In this document: one piece after another, positions 17,864 through 25,786 of the stretch | Layout: the number at the start of each line of letters is the position of its first letter | Numbering within the stretch: position 1 is the first letter of the stretch | Origin: CAJFUR01 sp904420575 | Lineage (GTDB): Bacteria > Actinomycetota > Coriobacteriia > Coriobacteriales > Eggerthellaceae | DNA length: 64,000 nucleotides | Assembly (NCBI GenBank): GCA_965119745.1 | Contig: OZ221973.1 | Location: forward strand, 3,038,001 to 3,102,000 | Direction: 5' to 3' | The notes under the pieces: generated by a model | What the model saw: only the letters and a program-made list of their open reading frames with translations | What the model was told of the DNA's origin: nothing | Databases searched by the model: none | Program-made: the position numbers and the translations under genes

Positions 17864-18343
17864 CTACCCCTCGGAGAGGTCAGAGGCGGCTTGGTAGACG
17901 CGCAGCTTCATGCCTGCTTCCTCGAGCATGGACATGGCCAGCTCGTCGGGGTACGGATTCTGGTAGACGATCTCTTCGATGCCGGCATTGATGAGCATCT
18001 TCGCGCACACCACGCAGGGCTGCGTGGTGATGTAGATGGAAGCGCCCGTGATGTTGATGCCGTAGCGCGCCGCCTGGATGATGGCGTTCTGCTCGGCGTG
18101 CAGGCCGCGGCAGATCTCGTGGCGCTGGCCGCTGGGCACGCCCAGCTGCTGGCGCAGGCAGCCGGTTTCGCGGCAATGCGCCAGGCCGGTGGGCACGCCG
18201 TTGTAGCCGGTGGCCAGGATGCGGCGGTCCTTCACGATGAGGGCCCCCACCCCGCGCCGCATGCAGGTGGTGCGCGTGGCGACCTCGGTCGCCAACGTCA
18301 TGAAATACTCGTCCCAGCTGGGGCGATGGTCTTTTGTGTCCAT
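17864..18343 (-). CDS. dCMP deaminase family protein (ComEB-like)
   Basis: A 159-residue zinc-dependent cytidine/deoxycytidylate deaminase. The catalytic motif HAE is at 82-84 (GLHAEQNAI) and PCxxC at 109-113 (TQPCVVCAKM), giving one His and two Cys zinc ligands and the proton-shuttle Glu84. YNGVPTGLAHC near 47-57 is the nucleotide-binding loop of dCMP deaminases. It converts dCMP to dUMP for thymidylate synthesis. AAGGAGGAGC precedes the ATG. It lies between upp and the atp operon, an order common in Firmicutes and Coriobacteriia, and is separated from upp by two palindromic repeats. Confidence 0.92.
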   Translation of the reverse strand: MDTKDHRPSWDEYFMTLATEVATRTTCMRRGVGALIVKDRRILATGYNGVPTGLAHCRETGCLRQQLGVPSGQRHEICRGLHAEQNAIIQAARYGINITGASIYITTQPCVVCAKMLINAGIEEIVYQNPYPDELAMSMLEEAGMKLRVYQAASDLSEG

Positions 18344-18369
18344 AGTGCTCCTCCTTAAACCACGAGCCC

Positions 18370-18485
18370 GGGGGAGGGTTCGGCGGCACTCAGTCGCTCA
18401 GACAGTCCTGGGCTCGCACGAAACGTCCACTGGACGTTTCGGCTCGTGCGGAACTCGCTTGGTGAGCACCGCCGAACCCTCCCCC
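18370..18485. repeat. Palindromic repeat family A, copy with perfect 17-base arms
   Basis: The outer arms 18370-18386 (GGGGGAGGGTTCGGCGG) and 18469-18485 are perfect reverse complements. The core between them holds GTCGCTCAGACAGTCCTG at 18393-18410, GCTCGCACG, the internal palindrome CGAAACGTCC/GGACGTTTCG (18419-18441), GGAACTCGCTT and GAGCACC. The core matches those near 5795-5986 (reverse orientation) and 19450, but the arms are unique. It lies just upstream of the dCMP deaminase start. Confidence 0.85.
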
Positions 18486-18620
18486 TCCAAGGCGGTTGTA
18501 AAGCTGCCCTGCGCAGCCATGTCGCCATTTTCCCAGCCCGGTTCATGGGCCTGGCTCCCTCGTTAAGGGCGGTGGTCGATCGGGTGCATCAATTACCTTT
18601 CTCGCCGGTCGTTCGTAATG

Positions 18621-18730
18621 TCAGCGAGAAGCGTCGAGGTGCCCGAGATCGCCCCGTTTCGCGGCCGAGTGTGCTTCGCACGCGAGGGCAAGCGAAAAAG
18701 GGGCGAGATCGGGTGCATCGACGCTTCGCG
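18621..18730. repeat. Palindromic repeat family B
   Basis: A roughly 110-base element with long imperfect complementary arms (18628-18662 and 18692-18727). Its fixed blocks are TCAGCGAG at the left end, GTGCCCGAGAT, a central TGCTTCGCACGCGAG loop segment and GATCGGGTGC. The same blocks in the same order occur at 53898-54005 inside ecfA1, with different but again self-complementary arms. It directly follows upp on the minus strand. Confidence 0.82.
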
Positions 18731-18767
18731 GCGTCGGCCGTTCCGCCGCTCGGCAGAACGGCGGAAC

Positions 18768-19403
18768 CTATTTAGTGCCGAAGATACGGTCACCGGCGTC
18801 GCCGAGGCCGGGCACGATGTAGGCGTGGTCGTTCAGGCCCTCGTCGATGGCGCAGGTGTAGATCTGCACGTCGGGGTCGGCGGCGAGAACCGTCTCGATG
18901 CCCACCGGCGCAGCCACCAGCACGACGAGCTTGATGTTCTTCACGCCGGCCTTCCGCAAATAGGCGATGGCCGCCGTGGCCGAGCCGCCGGTGGCGAGCA
19001 TGGGGTCGACGACCAGGACGTTGCGCTGGGAGATGCTGTCGGGCAGCTTCGCGTAGTATTCGTGCGGCTCGTGCGTGTCGGGGTCGCGGTACATGCCCAG
19101 ATGCCCCACGAACGTGGACGGCATGAGCTCCTGCAGGCCTTCGACCATGCCCAAGCCGGCACGCAGAATGGGGACGATGACCATTTTCTTGCCGGCTACC
19201 TGCTTGCACGTGGTCTTGCAGATGGGCGTTTCCACCTCCACGTCTTCCAGCTCGAGGTCGCGCGTGGCCTCGTAGCCCTCGAACATGGCGAGCTCCCGCA
19301 CGAGGGCGCGGAAGTCCTTCGAGGACGTGTCCTTGTTGCGCAGCTTCGACAGCTTGTGCTGCACCATGGGGTGGTCGACCACCGTGACGCGTTCGTAGGG
19401 CAT
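18768..19403 (-). CDS. upp: Uracil phosphoribosyltransferase
   Basis: A 211-residue enzyme making UMP from uracil and PRPP for pyrimidine salvage. The PRPP-binding loop is VLVVDPMLATGGSATAA (about residues 129-145), and the uracil-binding region near the C-terminus has YTCAIDEGLNDHAYIVPGLGDAGDR. Length and motifs match bacterial Upp throughout. The ATG at 19403 follows AGAAAGG. It stands between glyA and dCMP deaminase with palindromic repeats on both sides, so it may have its own promoter despite the common orientation. Confidence 0.97.
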   Translation of the reverse strand: MPYERVTVVDHPMVQHKLSKLRNKDTSSKDFRALVRELAMFEGYEATRDLELEDVEVETPICKTTCKQVAGKKMVIVPILRAGLGMVEGLQELMPSTFVGHLGMYRDPDTHEPHEYYAKLPDSISQRNVLVVDPMLATGGSATAAIAYLRKAGVKNIKLVVLVAAPVGIETVLAADPDVQIYTCAIDEGLNDHAYIVPGLGDAGDRIFGTK

Positions 19404-19429
19404 GTTTTTCCTTTCTACCTGCGGGACGG

Positions 19430-19550
19430 GGAGCCGCCGGCCATGCTCGGTCGCTCAAACAGTCCTGCGCTCGCACGAAACGTCCACTGGACGTTTCGGC
19501 TCGTGCGGAACTCGCTTGGCGAGCACGGCCAACGCCTCTCCTCTTCCCTG
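19430..19550. repeat. Palindromic repeat family A, copy upstream of upp
   Basis: The same core as the 18370 copy (GTCGCTCAAACAGTCCTG, then GCTCGCACGAAACGTCCACT and its mirror, then GGAACTCGCTTGGCGAGCAC). The outer arms are imperfect here (GGCCATGCTCG at 19439-19449 against CGAGCACGGCC at 19520-19530, one mismatch, with weaker pairing beyond). It lies between glyA and upp. Confidence 0.8.
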
Positions 19551-19645
19551 CCGTCAGTCTGCCTGTCAATCCCTCCGTACCGAGCACGTACGGTTATAAA
19601 GAAGAGAAGGCAGTCGGTTCGACGCCCTCTCTTCCTACGTTCTGA

Positions 19646-20902
19646 CTAATAGTCCAAATCGGGGTACAGCGGGTGGGCTGCCAAGAGGACGTCCACCTTG
19701 CTGCGGATGTCGGCCAGGGCGGCCTCGTCGTCGGCGTGGAACACCGTGCGCGCGATGAGCTGGCCCACCTCGTAGAAGTCCTCGGCGGTGAAGCCGCGCG
19801 TGGTGGCCGCGGCCGAACCCACGCGGATGCCGCTGGTGACGAAGGGGCTGCGCGGCTCGTTGGGGATGGAGTTCTTGTTCACCGTGAGGCCGACGCCCTC
19901 CAGCAGCTTCTCGGCGTCCTTGCCGGTGACGTCGGCGGGCGTGAGGTCCACCAAGCACAGATGGTTGTCGGTGCCGCCGGACACGAGGCGCAGGCCGCCG
20001 TCCATCATGCCCTGTCCCAACGTGCGGGCGTTCTCCACCACGTGGTCGATGTACTCCTTGTAGGCGGGCTGCTGGGCCTCGCCGAACGCGACGGCCTTGC
20101 CGGCGATGACGTGCATGAGCGGGCCGCCCTGTGCGCCAGGGAACACGGCCTTGTCGATCCTCTTCGCTATCTCCTCGTCGTTCGAGAGGATGAAGCCGCC
20201 GCGCGGGCCGCGCAGCGTCTTGTGGCTGGTGGACGTCACCACGTCGGCATGCGGCACGGGGCTGGGATGCGCGCCCGTGGCCACCAGGCCGGCGATGTGG
20301 GCCATGTCCACCATGAAGTACGCGCCCACTTCCTTGGCAATGGCGGCCATGCGCTCGAAGTCGATGATGCGTGGATAGGCGCTCGCGCCTCCGACGACGA
20401 GTTTCGGGCGGATGTCCTTGGCAATGCGCTCCAACTCGTCATAGTCGATGGTTTCCGTCTGGGGGTCAAGGCCGTAGGCGGCAAACCGGTAGAAGCGGCC
20501 CGAGAAGTTGACCGGCGAGCCGTGCGTGAGATGCCCGCCCTGGTCGAGGCTCATGCCGAGCACGGTGTCGCCCAGTTCCAGCAGCGCCGTGTACGCGCCG
20601 AAGTTGGCATTGGCGCCGCAATGGGGCTGCACGTTCGCGAAGCCTGCGCCGAAAAGCTGGCAGGCGCGTTCGCGTGCCAGGTCTTCCACGAGGTCCACCT
20701 TCTCGCAGCCGCCGTAGTAGCGCTTGCGCGGGTATCCTTCGGCGTACTTGTTCGTGAGCACGCTGCCCACCGCCTCCATGACCGCCGGCGACGTGAAGTT
20801 CTCCGACGCGATGAGCTCGATGCTGTCCCGCTCGCGCGCCAGCTCCTGACGCAACGCGTCGGCGACAAGGGGATCGGCTTGGGGAAGGTGGTTCAAAGGC
20901 AT
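19646..20902 (-). CDS. glyA: Serine hydroxymethyltransferase
   Basis: A 418-residue PLP enzyme interconverting serine and glycine while loading tetrahydrofolate with a one-carbon unit. The PLP lysine is in VTSTSHKTLRGPRGG (about residues 224-238). The substrate-entry segment LIASENFTSPAVMEAVGS and NKYAEGYPRKRYYGGCE near the N-terminus are strictly typical. Full length, with no insertions. AAAGGGCGG precedes the ATG. It provides glycine and methylene-folate next to nucleotide salvage genes and lies in the rpiB-glyA-upp order common in this class. Confidence 0.97.
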   Translation of the reverse strand: MPLNHLPQADPLVADALRQELARERDSIELIASENFTSPAVMEAVGSVLTNKYAEGYPRKRYYGGCEKVDLVEDLARERACQLFGAGFANVQPHCGANANFGAYTALLELGDTVLGMSLDQGGHLTHGSPVNFSGRFYRFAAYGLDPQTETIDYDELERIAKDIRPKLVVGGASAYPRIIDFERMAAIAKEVGAYFMVDMAHIAGLVATGAHPSPVPHADVVTSTSHKTLRGPRGGFILSNDEEIAKRIDKAVFPGAQGGPLMHVIAGKAVAFGEAQQPAYKEYIDHVVENARTLGQGMMDGGLRLVSGGTDNHLCLVDLTPADVTGKDAEKLLEGVGLTVNKNSIPNEPRSPFVTSGIRVGSAAATTRGFTAEDFYEVGQLIARTVFHADDEAALADIRSKVDVLLAAHPLYPDLDY

Positions 20903-21060
20903 GGTCGTCCGCCCTTTCTGAGAACGCGGTTTTTGCTGACGCCTATGCTAGCACAATCGGCGCGCCCCACATGCCGCCGTGAAAAATGAGCGCTTGAAAA
21001 GGCGGATGAAGAAACGGGTGCAGCGGGCTCGCGCGCAAGCATGGGTGCGGGACAGAGTGG

Positions 21061-21507
21061 CTAGCGCGCCGCTTTCTCGAGCGCGGCGATCTTCTCGACG
21101 CGGCCCGCATGGCGCCCGCCGCCGAAGTCGGTGGAGAGGAACGCGTCCAGGATGCGGCGGTTCGTCTCCTCGTCCACGAAGCGGCCGGAAAGCGCGACCA
21201 CGTTCGCGTCGTTGTGTTCGCGGGCGAGGGCGGCGAACTCCGGAGTGACGACGTTGGCGGCGCGGATGCCCTGCACCTTGTTGGCGGCCACGGCCATGCC
21301 GATGCCCGTGCCGCACACGAGCACGCCGCGCTCGGCCGTGCCGGCGGCCACGTCGCGCGCCACCAGGGCGGCGAAGTCGGGGTAGTCCACGCGCTCGTCG
21401 GTGTCGGGACCGAGGTCGGTCACCTGATGGCCGAGTTCCCGCAGATAGGCGGCGAGCGCCGTCTTCTGCTCGAAACCTGCGTGGTCGCTTGCGATGCTGA
21501 TGTTCAT
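21061..21507 (-). CDS. rpiB: Ribose-5-phosphate isomerase B
   Basis: A 148-residue sugar isomerase of the RpiB/LacAB family, exchanging ribulose-5-phosphate and ribose-5-phosphate. D8-H9 in ASDHAGFE, the catalytic Cys65 in VLVCGTGIGMA and the AREHNDANV segment are present. The ATG at 21507 is chosen because the conserved MNISIASDHAG begins there and AGAAGGAGAAGG precedes it; the frame extends seven codons further. The C-terminal GGRHAGRVEKI is the usual phosphate-binding end. It lies between glpK and glyA on the same strand. Confidence 0.94.
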   Translation of the reverse strand: MNISIASDHAGFEQKTALAAYLRELGHQVTDLGPDTDERVDYPDFAALVARDVAAGTAERGVLVCGTGIGMAVAANKVQGIRAANVVTPEFAALAREHNDANVVALSGRFVDEETNRRILDAFLSTDFGGGRHAGRVEKIAALEKAAR

Positions 21508-21561
21508 GTAGCCCTTCTCCTTCTGCAATATCCTTCGACTCCGCGCCTCCGGCCGCGCCGC

Positions 21562-23052
21562 CTACGACATGGTGCGGGCGACGGCGCGGGCCCAGCCGGC
21601 GAGCAGGCGGGCACGCTCGCCTTCGCCCATGCGGGGCGCGAACACCGTGTCGGTGGCGCGCAGGTCGCACAGGCGGTCCGCATCCTTCCAGAATCCCGAG
21701 GCCAGGCCGGACAGAAACGCCGCGCCAAGCGCCGTCGTCTCGGTATTCTGAGGACGGCGCAGGGTGCGGTGCAAGACGTCGCTTTGGAACTGCATGAGAA
21801 AATCGTTCGCGGAGGCGCCGCCGTCCACGTTGAGCGCGCTGATGGGCACGCCGGCATCGGCCTCCATGGCCACGGCCAGGTCGCTCACCTGGTACGCGAG
21901 CGACTCCAGCGCGGCGCGCACCACGTGCGCCCGGGTGGTGCCGCGCGTGAGCCCGTAGATGGCGCCGCGCGCTTCCGCGTCCCAGTACGGCGCGCCCAAC
22001 CCGGTGAACGCCGGCACCACGTAGACGCCGCCCGCGTCGGGCACGCTTTTCGCCACCGCCTCGGTTTCCGCCGCCGTCTCCACCAGGCCCAGCTCGTCGC
22101 GCAGCCACTGCACCAGCGCCCCGGCCACGAACACGCTGCCTTCAAGCGCGTATTCGGTGGCCACGCCCGGAGCCGATGCGGCAATGGTGGTCACCAGGTT
22201 GTGCTTCGACGCGCACGCCTCGTGCCCCGTGTGCATGAGCAGGAAGCAGCCGGTGCCGTACGTGTTCTTGGCCTCGCCGGCGTTGAAGCAGCACTGCCCG
22301 AACAGCGCCGCCTGCTGGTCGCCGGCGACGCCGCAGATGGGCACACCCTGCGCGGTGCCGGGATTGGCGGTGCGTCCGAAGTCGCCTGCCGACGGGCGCA
22401 CCTCGGGCATGAGGGACGCGGGGATGCCGAAGAGGTCGAGCAGCCAGGGATCCCACCGCCCCTCGTGGATGTTGTAGAGCATGGTGCGGCTCGCGTTCGT
22501 CACGTCGGTGGCGTGGACCTGCCCGTACGTGAGGGTCCAGACGAGCCAGCTGTCCACCGTGCCGAAGGCGAGCTCTCCCCTCTCCGCCTGCTCCCGTGCC
22601 CCCGGCACGTTGTCGAGGATCCACTTGATCTTGCTCGCCGAGAAGTACGCGTCGGGCACGAGCCCCGTCTTCTCGCGGATGGCGCGCACGACGTCCGGGT
22701 CGGCGGCGAGCTCTTCGATGATGGGCGCGGTGCGGCGGCACTGCCACACGATGGCGTTGAAGACCGGCTCGCCCGTCTCGCGGTTCCACACGACCGTGGT
22801 CTCGCGTTGGTTCGTGATGCCGATGCTGTCGATGTCGGCCGGCGTGAGGCTGTTCGAAACCAGAAGCTCGGTGAGGGCTCCCAGCTGGGAAGACAGGATG
22901 TCCTGCGGGTTGTGCTCCACCCAGCCGGGATGCGGGTAGATCTGCGGGAACGGCCGCTGCACCGAAGACACCGCGCGGCCTTGCGCATCGATGAGCATGG
23001 CGCGCGAAGACGTGGTGCCCTGGTCGAGCGCTATGACGTACTGATTGTGCAT
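21562..23052 (-). CDS. glpK: Glycerol kinase
   Basis: A 496-residue FGGY-family kinase phosphorylating glycerol to glycerol-3-phosphate. It shows DQGTTSSRA (phosphate 1 motif, residues 10-18), QRETTVVW and NAIVWQCRRT (glycerol site), GVAGDQQAALFGQ and the FGGY signature region ending LNVDGGASANDFLMQ. The start at 23052 gives the conserved MHNQYVIALDQGTT; the longer upstream frame is not conserved. AAAGGACATC is the ribosome binding site. No glycerol facilitator or regulator is adjacent. It ends 54 bases before rpiB. Confidence 0.96.
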   Translation of the reverse strand: MHNQYVIALDQGTTSSRAMLIDAQGRAVSSVQRPFPQIYPHPGWVEHNPQDILSSQLGALTELLVSNSLTPADIDSIGITNQRETTVVWNRETGEPVFNAIVWQCRRTAPIIEELAADPDVVRAIREKTGLVPDAYFSASKIKWILDNVPGAREQAERGELAFGTVDSWLVWTLTYGQVHATDVTNASRTMLYNIHEGRWDPWLLDLFGIPASLMPEVRPSAGDFGRTANPGTAQGVPICGVAGDQQAALFGQCCFNAGEAKNTYGTGCFLLMHTGHEACASKHNLVTTIAASAPGVATEYALEGSVFVAGALVQWLRDELGLVETAAETEAVAKSVPDAGGVYVVPAFTGLGAPYWDAEARGAIYGLTRGTTRAHVVRAALESLAYQVSDLAVAMEADAGVPISALNVDGGASANDFLMQFQSDVLHRTLRRPQNTETTALGAAFLSGLASGFWKDADRLCDLRATDTVFAPRMGEGERARLLAGWARAVARTMS

Positions 23053-23183
23053 GGAGATGTCCTTTCCGCGCCCTCCGCGCATGTGGTCGGACGAACTGCC
23101 GAGCCGCCGGCCAACGCGGGCTTGCCCTTTGCGCGTCTGAGACGGGCAGGCGTTTCGTCCCGCCGCCTTCGCATTGCGAGCGC

Positions 23184-24152
23184 CTAGCCCTGATGCTTCC
23201 GTATCCAGTCCAAGACGTCGCCGTACACCTGGGCGTGTTCCGGCTCGTTCAGGATCTCGTGGCGCATGCCCTCGTAGAGCTTCACCTCCACGTCGCTCAC
23301 GCCGGCATGCCGGAGGAGGTCGGCGGCGGCCTGGACGCCCTTGCCGCAAGCTCCCACCGGGTCCTCGGCGCCGGACACGAAGAGCACGGGCAGGTCCTTG
23401 GGCACCTTGGCGGCGCAGGACGGAGAGGCGACCTCGCCGGTGAGGTCGGTCAGCGTCGCATAGCCGCCTGCGGAGAACATGGCGCCGCACATCTCGTCTT
23501 CGATGTAGGCGTCCACGACCGCCGGGTCGGTCGACAGCCAGTCGAAGGGCGTGCGGGGGTTCTCGATCTGCTTGGAGAAGGCGCCGGCACCCATGCCGTC
23601 GAGCCTGTCGCTGCGCGTGTCCTCCCCTTTGGACGCGGCGATGCGACGCGCGAGGAGGTTCCCCGCTTTCGAGAGGGCGCGCGACTGGTTGCCCGTGCCG
23701 CACAGGACGGCGCCGGCAAGCCCCTCAGCGTGGCGCGCCAGATAGGCGCGGGTCACGAAACTGCCCATGGAATGGCCGAACAGGAAATAAGGCGTCTGCC
23801 GGGCGTAGCGCGCCGCCACCGTCTTGCGCAGCTCGTGCACGTCGTCGATGAGGATGTCCTTGCCGCCCTCTACCGGCAGGCATCCCCATTCCTTCGGGTC
23901 GGACACGCTCTTGCCGTGGCCCACATGGTCGTGAGCGCACACCACGTAGCCCTGCGCGGCCAAAAACCGCGCGAAGTCGTCGTAGCGGCCGACGTGTTCG
24001 GACATGCCGTGGACGATCTGAACGATGCCCACGGGCGACGTGGCGCAACCGCCCGCCTTCACGCGCTCGGGGCACCAGACCAATCCTTTTATCTGGGTTT
24101 TCCCGTCATGCGACTTGAAACCGACCGACGTGCGCGTGACTGGCTGATCCAT
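23184..24152 (-). CDS. Alpha/beta hydrolase, monoacylglycerol lipase/lysophospholipase-like
   Basis: A 322-residue serine hydrolase. The nucleophile is S128 in FGHSMGS, the oxyanion segment is VHGMSEHVGRY (residues 48-58), the acid is in LFVSGAEDPVG and the histidine in EGMRHEILNE, a complete triad. The HGMSEH and GMRHE patterns are those of the lysophospholipase/monoacylglycerol lipase (COG2267) group. There is no signal peptide, so it acts in the cytoplasm, probably on lysolipids or acylglycerols. GGGAGG lies before the ATG at 24152. Proximity to glpK suggests that released glycerol could be used (inference). Confidence 0.88.
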   Translation of the reverse strand: MDQPVTRTSVGFKSHDGKTQIKGLVWCPERVKAGGCATSPVGIVQIVHGMSEHVGRYDDFARFLAAQGYVVCAHDHVGHGKSVSDPKEWGCLPVEGGKDILIDDVHELRKTVAARYARQTPYFLFGHSMGSFVTRAYLARHAEGLAGAVLCGTGNQSRALSKAGNLLARRIAASKGEDTRSDRLDGMGAGAFSKQIENPRTPFDWLSTDPAVVDAYIEDEMCGAMFSAGGYATLTDLTGEVASPSCAAKVPKDLPVLFVSGAEDPVGACGKGVQAAADLLRHAGVSDVEVKLYEGMRHEILNEPEHAQVYGDVLDWIRKHQG

Positions 24153-24229
24153 GTGCGCTCCCTCCCCTGCCGATTGCTCCCGCTCCATTATAGCCGAAAC
24201 CGCAAGACGCGGCCGTTCGCGAAACCCTC

Positions 24230-24832
24230 TCAGGACAGGGCCCGGACGTCGGCCTGGGTGAGCGCCCCTTCGCGCAGCACGACGGGGCCTTCTCCCGTGC
24301 AGTCCACGACGGTGGAGGCCACGCCGCTCTTCCGGGCGTCGTCGCGCACGGCCGCGGCCGCAGCCGCGACGAGCGCGGGGTCGAGCTCTTCGAACGTGCG
24401 CGGAGCGGGCCCGCCGGACAGGTTGGCCGACGTGGTGGCCACAGGGCCGCCCGCCGCGCGCACGAGTGCGAGCGCCGTCTGGCTGTCGGGCATGCGCAGG
24501 CCGATGGTGCCTTCGGCGGACCGGAACGCCGGCGGCACTGCCTGGGAGGCCTTCACCACCAGCGTGAGCGGACCGGGCCAGTGCGCACGCGCCAGCGCGA
24601 ACGCGGCGTCCGGCACCTCTCGGCCGTACCGCTCCAGATCGGAGGCGTCGCCCACCAGCCAGGCCACCGGCTTGCCCCGGTCGCGCCGCTTGATGTCGAA
24701 CAGGGCCTGCGGGCTGCGCGCCGCCTCCACGGCCACGCCCAGTCCGTACACCGTGTCGGTGGGGAACACGACCGCCTGGCCGCGCCGGAGCGCTTCCGCC
24801 GCCTCGTCCACCGTGCTTTCCCGTATCGCCAT
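24230..24832 (-). CDS. tsaC: L-threonylcarbamoyladenylate synthase (Sua5/YrdC family)
   Basis: A 200-residue enzyme making threonylcarbamoyl-AMP for tRNA t6A modification. It has the family landmarks FPTDTVYGLG (residues 23-32), FDIKRRDRGKP, the long WPGPLTLV strand, TIGLRMPD and PVATTSANLSG. There is no C-terminal Sua5 domain, so it is the short TsaC form. The ATG at 24832 is preferred because GAGGCGGGACC precedes it and the family core starts a few residues later; the frame extends 27 codons upstream into the hairpin region without similarity. Confidence 0.92.
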   Translation of the reverse strand: MAIRESTVDEAAEALRRGQAVVFPTDTVYGLGVAVEAARSPQALFDIKRRDRGKPVAWLVGDASDLERYGREVPDAAFALARAHWPGPLTLVVKASQAVPPAFRSAEGTIGLRMPDSQTALALVRAAGGPVATTSANLSGGPAPRTFEELDPALVAAAAAAVRDDARKSGVASTVVDCTGEGPVVLREGALTQADVRALS

Positions 24833-24937
24833 GGTCCCGCCTCGTCTCGCGAAGAATCGTTTCTGCGTCGCCTGCGCGTCGAGGCGCAAACGCATGGGCG
24901 GCGCGTGATACAATGCCGCCCATGCGTCCTGCGGGCC

Positions 24938-24962
24938 GGGGGGGCGCCTTTCGCGCCCCCCC
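24938..24962. terminator. GC-rich hairpin between the ECF operon and tsaC
   Basis: GGGGGGGCGC (24938-24947) and GCGCCCCCCC (24953-24962) form a perfect 10-base stem with a 5-base loop immediately after the S-component stop. No T-run follows on either strand, so it is either a rho-dependent pause or an RNA-stabilising end. Confidence 0.5.
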
Positions 24963-24964
24963 GA

Positions 24965-25786
24965 CTACACGAGGGCGTACTTGCGCTTGATGCGCTCGAG
25001 CTTCTTGCGCCACGGCACGTAGAGCGCGGCGAGGAACGCCACGGTGGCCGCGCCGTGGGTCGCGTCGAACGGCAGAGCCGCGCCGAAGGCGAGAAGCGCG
25101 GCCGGCCAGGAGAAGGGCTGCACGAACCCGATGACGTACCACCCGTTCAGCAAAAGGCCGTACAGCAGGGCCGACGAGAACCCGAACGCGAACAGTACCG
25201 GCAGACGGTCGAGCCAGCCTCGATCGGCCAGCACGCCGGCAAGGTAACCGACGAGCCCCCAGGCGTACATCTGCCACGGCGTCCACGGCCCCTGCCCTAG
25301 GAAGAAGTTGGACACGAGCGCCGCGAGCGCGCCCACCAGAAAGCCGCTGCGCCGGCCGAACACGGCGCCCGCGAGGATGCACACGGCCGACACCGGCTTG
25401 AAGCTGGGGACAGGCGCGAACAGCAGGCGGCCGGCTGCGGCAAGGGCGGCCAGCACCACGGTGGGCATGATCTGGCGCAGCGCCGGGCGCGACGCCTCGA
25501 AGCCGGCGAAGAACACGCCCACGGCCACCAGCGCCACGGCCACGGCGAGGAGCGCCCCCTGCTCCACTTGGAAGTACGCGCAGGCGGCCAGCACGGCGGG
25601 CACGGCGACGAGCGCCGGCACCTCGAGCGCGGCCAGAACCCGCGCGGACGGGCGCCGGGAAGCCTGCCCCTCGTCGGGTACCTCGAGCGCGCCCGCAGGC
25701 CGAACTGCGTCAGGAGGGCAGGAACCGGCACCGGGCTCGCGGGCTGCGCGCCGACCAGGCCGTGCCGAGCGGGAGCCAGGGCTCAT
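24965..25786 (-). CDS. ECF transporter S component (probable cobamide-specific)
   Basis: A 273-residue membrane protein. After about 50 polar residues it has six or seven hydrophobic helices, including the ECF S-component pattern FKPVSAVCILAGAVFGRRSGFLVGA, then LVSNFFLGQGPWTPWQMYAWGLVGYLAGVL. The WTPWQM segment and helix spacing resemble S components of the cobalamin type, though specificity cannot be read from sequence. It starts with ATGA overlapping the stop of the fused ATPase gene, so it is made with EcfT and EcfA. The cobalamin riboswitch at the head of the operon makes cobalamin or another cobamide the best substrate guess (inference). It is the last gene of the operon. Confidence 0.85.
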   Translation of the reverse strand: MSPGSRSARPGRRAAREPGAGSCPPDAVRPAGALEVPDEGQASRRPSARVLAALEVPALVAVPAVLAACAYFQVEQGALLAVAVALVAVGVFFAGFEASRPALRQIMPTVVLAALAAAGRLLFAPVPSFKPVSAVCILAGAVFGRRSGFLVGALAALVSNFFLGQGPWTPWQMYAWGLVGYLAGVLADRGWLDRLPVLFAFGFSSALLYGLLLNGWYVIGFVQPFSWPAALLAFGAALPFDATHGAATVAFLAALYVPWRKKLERIKRKYALV

